From positions 1-8,925 of the forward strand of contig NZ_CAKVKB010000132.1 of assembly GCF_934754915.1 (NCBI RefSeq): a DNA stretch of 8,925 bases, given 5' to 3'. This document shows positions 6,296 to 8,925 of this stretch, in pieces. Source of the DNA: an uncultured Clostridium sp. Its GTDB lineage: Bacteria > Bacillota > Clostridia > Clostridiales > Clostridiaceae. A program made the translations under genes and the position numbers. The notes under the pieces are model-generated. The model had not been told where the DNA came from. It did no database searches and saw nothing but the letters and a program-made list of their open reading frames with translations. How positions within the stretch are numbered: position 1 is the first letter of the stretch; every line of letters starts with the position of its first letter.

Positions 6296-7009
6296 TTAAC
6301 TAAAAAAATCTGCATTGATATTAATTTTTCCATATATAAATGCCTGTTTGAACTGTGGAACCTTTATAAACGCATAGATAATACACAAAACTGCTGCAAT
6401 AGCCTCAGATAAAACAGTTGCAAAAGCTGCACCTGCTACTCCCATTTTTAAAACAACCACAAACAATAAATCCAATACAACATTCAATAAACTGCAAAGA
6501 ATAAGAAAAATAAGTGGTGTCTTAGAATCACCCAATGCTCTTAAAATTGAAAATGGTGTAAAATATGCAGAGATTGCAATCAAACCAGCCATAAAAATAT
6601 ACATATATGTCAATGCATCTGGTAAAATAGACTACGGTGTATTAAGCAAAAGTAAAATCGGTTTTGTTGTCACTAAAGCAATCAATGTCATTAAGATTGC
6701 AATCAAGATACATGTATAGCTTCCATTTGCAATTGAAGCTGCTGTACCTTTTTCATCTTTTGCCCCAAAGTATTGGGAAACTAAAACCCCTGTTCCAATT
6801 GCAGCTCCCATACACATAGACATAAATGTCATAGAAAGAGCATTCGTAGCACCAATAGCCGAAAAAGCTGCATCTCCTACAAATCTTCCTACTATAATTC
6901 TGTCTGCAAGTGTGTATACCTGTTGAAATAAGTTCCCAATTAAAATTGGAATTGAAAATCGAATCAACAATTTGATTGGATTTCCTTTTGTCATATCTAC
7001 TGTACTCAT
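6296..7009 (-). pseudogene. MATE family multidrug efflux transporter, nonsense-mutated and 3'-truncated
   Basis: MATE proteins export cationic drugs in exchange for Na+ or H+ across the cytoplasmic membrane and usually have about 450 residues and 12 membrane helices. Here the start at 7009 (MSTVDMTKGNP) follows AAGGAG by seven nt. An in-frame ATG six nt earlier is too close to it. The N-terminal segments are typical: IPILIGNLFQQVYTLADRIIVG, FVGDAAFSAIGA, GTGVLVSQYFGAKDE. At 6632-6634 a TAG replaces what is probably a CAG glutamine codon (NTP-stop-SILPDAL). The same frame then continues with normal MATE sequence (AISAYFTPFSILRALGDSKTP, then a helix around VVLDLLFVVVLKMGVAGAAFATV). It stops at 6296 after about 237 codons, so the whole second half is missing. 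The break coincides with the start of the Y RNA locus. The gene follows marR in one transcription unit and was probably its target. Confidence 0.93.
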
Positions 7010-7030
7010 TTTCATTCTCCTTTTATAATA

Positions 7031-7050
7031 CTGTATTGTTTTAGGACTAT
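7031..7050. promoter_or_regulatory. Probable MarR operator upstream of the MATE gene
   Basis: The 12-mer TTTTAGGACTAT (7039-7050, plus strand) is identical to one arm and centre of the operator in front of marR (7552-7563). The other arm here is imperfect (CTGTATTG). It lies between the marR stop and the MATE start, so the MarR protein probably binds both places. Confidence 0.6.
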
Positions 7051-7091
7051 ATGGACGAAAATAATCCTCCTACACTGTATGATGCAGAAGG

Positions 7092-7526
7092 TCATTCTCC
7101 TAACATTTCTTTACGAAATGCCGAAACATATATATCCATAAGCTTAAGCAAAATATCCTGCTGTTCTTCTGTCAATGATTCCATTGCGATAATATCTGCC
7201 TTATGAATATGTGGAATCAGCGTTTTTGCATACTTCATTCCCTCTTCTGTCAAATGAATGGTCTTGATTCTGCGATTCTCTGACAGCTCCCTAAGTTCAA
7301 TATAACCACTTTTGAAAAAACTTGTGATTACATTATTCACAGTCTGCTTTGGCAGCAGTGTCTTATCACATATTTGCTTCTGGGTACAGTTTTCCGTATA
7401 AAATATTGCATTGAGAATATAAAGACTATTATAAGACACACCAGATTTCCTAGCATAATCTTCATAAATAATGCTGATACTCTGCCATGCATTGCAAAAA
7501 GCTTTTGTCTTTGCTTCAATATCCAA
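7092..7526 (-). CDS. MarR family transcriptional regulator
   Basis: This is a winged-helix dimeric regulator of 144 residues, the usual MarR length. The HTH (about 47-75) reads TQKQICDKTLLPKQTVNNVI and is followed by a basic wing, ELSENRRIKTIHLTEEG (about 80-97). A long C-terminal dimerisation helix pair ends in AFRKEMLGE. The start is taken as TTG at 7526. AAGGAG lies eight nt before it, whereas the ATG at 7544 has no ribosome binding site, its next codons would be the Shine-Dalgarno itself, and it overlaps the operator. MATE follows 82 nt downstream on the same strand, so this is a typical MarR-regulated efflux pair. The inducer cannot be told. With MATE broken, the regulator may now control only itself. 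Confidence 0.92.
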   Translation of the reverse strand: MDIEAKTKAFCNAWQSISIIYEDYARKSGVSYNSLYILNAIFYTENCTQKQICDKTLLPKQTVNNVITSFFKSGYIELRELSENRRIKTIHLTEEGMKYAKTLIPHIHKADIIAMESLTEEQQDILLKLMDIYVSAFRKEMLGE

Positions 7527-7542
7527 TTTACCATCTCCTTTC

Positions 7543-7563
7543 ATAGTCTTATTTTAGGACTAT
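7543..7563. promoter_or_regulatory. marR operator (inverted repeat)
   Basis: A perfect inverted repeat, ATAGTC and GACTAT separated by 9 nt, overlaps the -10 box and the expected transcription start of marR. Its right half recurs before the MATE gene. Position and repetition indicate autorepression by MarR. Confidence 0.72.
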
Positions 7564-7590
7564 TGTATCTTTTTCCATGCCTTTTGTCAA
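7562..7590 (-). promoter_or_regulatory. marR promoter
   Basis: TTGACA (7585-7590) and TACAAT (7562-7567) are separated by exactly 17 nt, a near-consensus sigma-70/SigA promoter. The -10 overlaps the inverted-repeat operator. The transcript would start near 7555, leaving a short leader that favours the TTG start. Confidence 0.8.
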
Positions 7591-7650
7591 TATATCTAGA
7601 ATAAAATTTGTGACATATTCATATTCAAGAAATACGATAAACATATATTA

Positions 7651-8118
7651 TCACATATTTAAATTATGCTTTAGAATATGTTTTAATAACCCTCTGCACC
7701 CTTCCAATATTTCATCATAAGTCACATGGAAATCTCCAGTATACCAAGGGTCATCAATATCTTTTGGATTGTCTGTAAATTCTAATAATCTGAATATTTT
7801 TTTATTTTTATCATCTTTCACTATTTTTAGAATATTTCTTATGTTAAACTGCTCCATTGCAATTATATAGTCATAATAATCATAATCAGATTTTTTAATC
7901 TGAACTGCACGCTTTCCCTCACATGAAATATTATGCTCCATAAGTTTTCTTCTTGCTGGAGGATACACAGGATTACCTATTTCTTCAGCAGATGTTGCAG
8001 CTGACCTAATAAAAAACTTATCTGTCAGCTTTTCCTTTTCAATTATATCCTTAAATATGAATTCTGCCATTGGAGACCTGCATATATTGCCGTGGCATAC
8101 GAATAGGACCTTTATCAT
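7651..8118 (-). CDS. Low-molecular-weight protein tyrosine phosphatase
   Basis: This cytoplasmic phosphatase of 155 residues is full length for the LMW-PTP family. The P-loop CHGNICRS begins at C8 (nucleophile) and gives the CX5R motif with R14. The general-acid aspartate is in DDPWYTGDF (D123). The family hydrolyses phosphotyrosine (some members phosphoarginine, or act with bacterial tyrosine kinases on exopolysaccharide synthesis); the substrate here is unknown. GGGAGG lies ten nt before the ATG. It lies between the marR promoter and the broken integrase and has no obvious functional tie to either. Confidence 0.93.
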   Translation of the reverse strand: MIKVLFVCHGNICRSPMAEFIFKDIIEKEKLTDKFFIRSAATSAEEIGNPVYPPARRKLMEHNISCEGKRAVQIKKSDYDYYDYIIAMEQFNIRNILKIVKDDKNKKIFRLLEFTDNPKDIDDPWYTGDFHVTYDEILEGCRGLLKHILKHNLNM

Positions 8119-8178
8119 AAAACTTATACCTCCCTATACTCTCTTATGCCCATTTTATAAGGCATTTTCTTAATCTCG

Positions 8179-8207
8179 ATTATATGCTTCCTGGTATAAC
8201 TTTGCAT
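8179..8207 (-). promoter_or_regulatory. Probable promoter of the tyrosine phosphatase gene
   Basis: TATAAT (8179-8184) with a poor -35 (ATGCAA, 8202-8207) at 17 nt. This would give a leader of about 54 nt before the phosphatase ATG. Downstream, ATGCC and GGCAT can pair in the leader around 8148-8165. Confidence 0.45.
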
Positions 8208-8232
8208 ATATTTGCATTACATTTTTAAACAT

Positions 8233-8281
8233 TGGGGTAATTTATGGGGTAAAACAAGCTTTTTCAACCATATTTACCCCA
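8233..8281. repeat. TGGGGTAAW repeats next to the integrase stop (candidate arm-type sites)
   Basis: Three copies occur: TGGGGTAAT (8233-8241), TGGGGTAAA (8245-8253) and, inverted, TTTACCCCA (8273-8281). The second and third also form an 8-bp stem-loop arrangement. They lie 12 to 60 nt beyond the stop of a Tn916-type integrase, where such elements usually carry arm-type binding sites for the integrase N-terminal domain and the att core. A transcription terminator is an alternative, but there is no following T-run. Confidence 0.5.
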
Positions 8282-8292
8282 AAGGTAATTTC

Positions 8293-8857
8293 TTAAAAGA
8301 AATCGTATGGATCATCTTTTAGTTTTGCATCTACTTCTTCCATAGATGCTTTAGCATCAATCGCACGTGTATGAGTGTAGTAGCCTAGCGTGATAGAAAT
8401 ATCACTATGACCCATAATGAGTTGCAATCTCGTGGGTTCCATCAGCTGACGTACCATCTTTGTGCAAAATGTATGGCGACACACATGCGGCGTGATTTTT
8501 GGTAATTCCTTCTTATATGTAGAGTTGTACTTTTCAAGAGCATGGTTAAAGATGTGGTCCAAATCCAACCCAATATATGGTCTAAGCCCTTTTCTAGCCC
8601 TTTGGTTTAGAAAAAGGAATCCACTATACCCATCAACCTCTGGTTCAGTTTCTGGAGCATTTGCTTTTCGTTCTTCAACAATTTTCTTTAAAAGTTCACA
8701 TACATTTGCTCGCATTGGAACATAACGCATACCTGCTTTTGTCTTTGTTTGCGTAGTCAACTTTTCTGGGTCTTCAATATAAAGAACGCCACCTTTATGT
8801 GTGCACTGCAACTGTTTATTTACTCGAATCATACGACCTTCAAAATCAATATTGGAT
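8293..8857 (-). pseudogene. Tn916-type tyrosine recombinase (integrase), interrupted by an IS element
   Basis: The C-terminal catalytic domain of a phage/ICE tyrosine recombinase is present. From the ATG at 8832 it has 179 residues, and homology continues upstream in frame as SNIDFEGR to the junction. Visible catalytic residues, numbered from that ATG, are the beta-hairpin lysine in TKTKAGMRYVPM (K32), HxxR in PHVCRHTF (H116, R119), GHSDISITLGYYTH with H142, and the nucleophile tyrosine (Y152). The first catalytic arginine and the SAM-like and arm-binding N-terminal domains are missing. About 400 residues would be expected for an intact enzyme. Reading upstream meets TGA within the adjoining IS end. 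The fragment cannot recombine by itself. The missing half may lie beyond the IS, outside the window. Confidence 0.9.
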
Positions 8858-8925
8858 TGTCAACACTTTTTAATACATTTTTTATTCGGTCATATTTGCA
8901 AGTCTATACTCAACTGGAGTCATAT
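8858..8925 (-). mobile_element. End of an IS3-family insertion sequence
   Basis: The IS boundary is placed at 8858, where the plus strand reads TGTCAACACTTTTT, a TG-starting terminus of the IS3/IS150 type. The point coincides exactly with the loss of integrase coding sequence. It encloses the 3' end of a transposase gene and continues outside the window. The other terminal repeat and target duplication are not visible. Confidence 0.68.
8882..8925 (-). CDS. IS3-family transposase, C-terminal end only (partial)
   Basis: Only the last 13 codons are in the window: MTPVEYRLANMTE and a TAA stop. The MTPVEYR tail matches the usual end of IS3-family OrfB transposases (a DDE/rve integrase-core enzyme), where a G-(M/L)-(S/T)-P-(V/I)-E-Y-R segment precedes the stop. 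The stop lies 24 nt from the presumed IS end, as is common in the family. The call rests on a short segment. Confidence 0.62.
   Translation of the reverse strand, partial: MTPVEYRLANMTE

Noticed and set aside
7337..7534. A second minus-strand frame of 65 codons inside marR
   Set aside because: It overlaps the MarR coding sequence in another frame and resembles no family.
8462..8725. A plus-strand frame opposite the integrase
   Set aside because: It is the complement of conserved integrase catalytic codons; no independent signal.
1..8925. CRISPR array, rtcA, archease or RtcR/sigma-54 control region
   Set aside because: No regularly spaced repeats, no matching protein motifs and no GG-N10-GC promoter were found in the window.

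Overview
The window looks like a low-GC Firmicute, most likely a clostridial or Lachnospiraceae-type anaerobe. The evidence is strongly AT-rich DNA, AGGAG-type ribosome binding sites, frequent ATA/AGA codons, and Firmicute-type MarR, MATE and Tn916-like integrase genes. Every gene I can support lies on the minus strand, so transcription runs from high to low coordinates.

The core (about 755 to 6290) is an RNA repair / RNA quality-control module. In transcription order it has a promoter near 6250-6278, then a cluster of three related structured RNAs (about 6234 down to 5902). A Ro60/Rsr-type TROVE-vWA protein follows (5862-4417), then an RtcB RNA ligase (4391-3171), then two overlapping WYL-domain regulators (3038-1737 and 1753-755). 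The first RNA carries a permuted tRNA mimic (T arm, closed acceptor-like hairpin, D arm) inside a long closing helix, the architecture of bacterial YrlA Y RNAs. The second and third RNAs lack the tRNA mimic. They share the same frame: AGTG, exactly 11 nt, TACTTC, then a 3' U-rich stretch ending in a CCAT-type element. Ro proteins bind Y RNAs and RtcB joins 2',3'-cyclic-phosphate and 5'-OH RNA ends, so the module plausibly senses and repairs or sorts damaged RNA. The WYL proteins are the candidate sensors, in place of the RtcR activator of proteobacteria.

Both edges of the module abut broken genes. On the right, a MATE transporter has lost its C-terminal half and also carries an in-frame TAG. 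On the left, a MocR/PdxR-type regulator has lost its DNA-binding N-terminus, and its remnant is open in the same frame directly after the stop of the second WYL gene. This suggests the module was acquired by insertion or replacement.

The right part (6296-8925) is accessory DNA. It holds the broken MATE gene, its MarR regulator with a clear promoter and operator, a low-molecular-weight protein tyrosine phosphatase, and a Tn916-type tyrosine recombinase. The recombinase is cut by the end of an IS3-family element that runs off the window. Repeats of TGGGGTAAW next to the integrase stop look like integrase arm-type sites.
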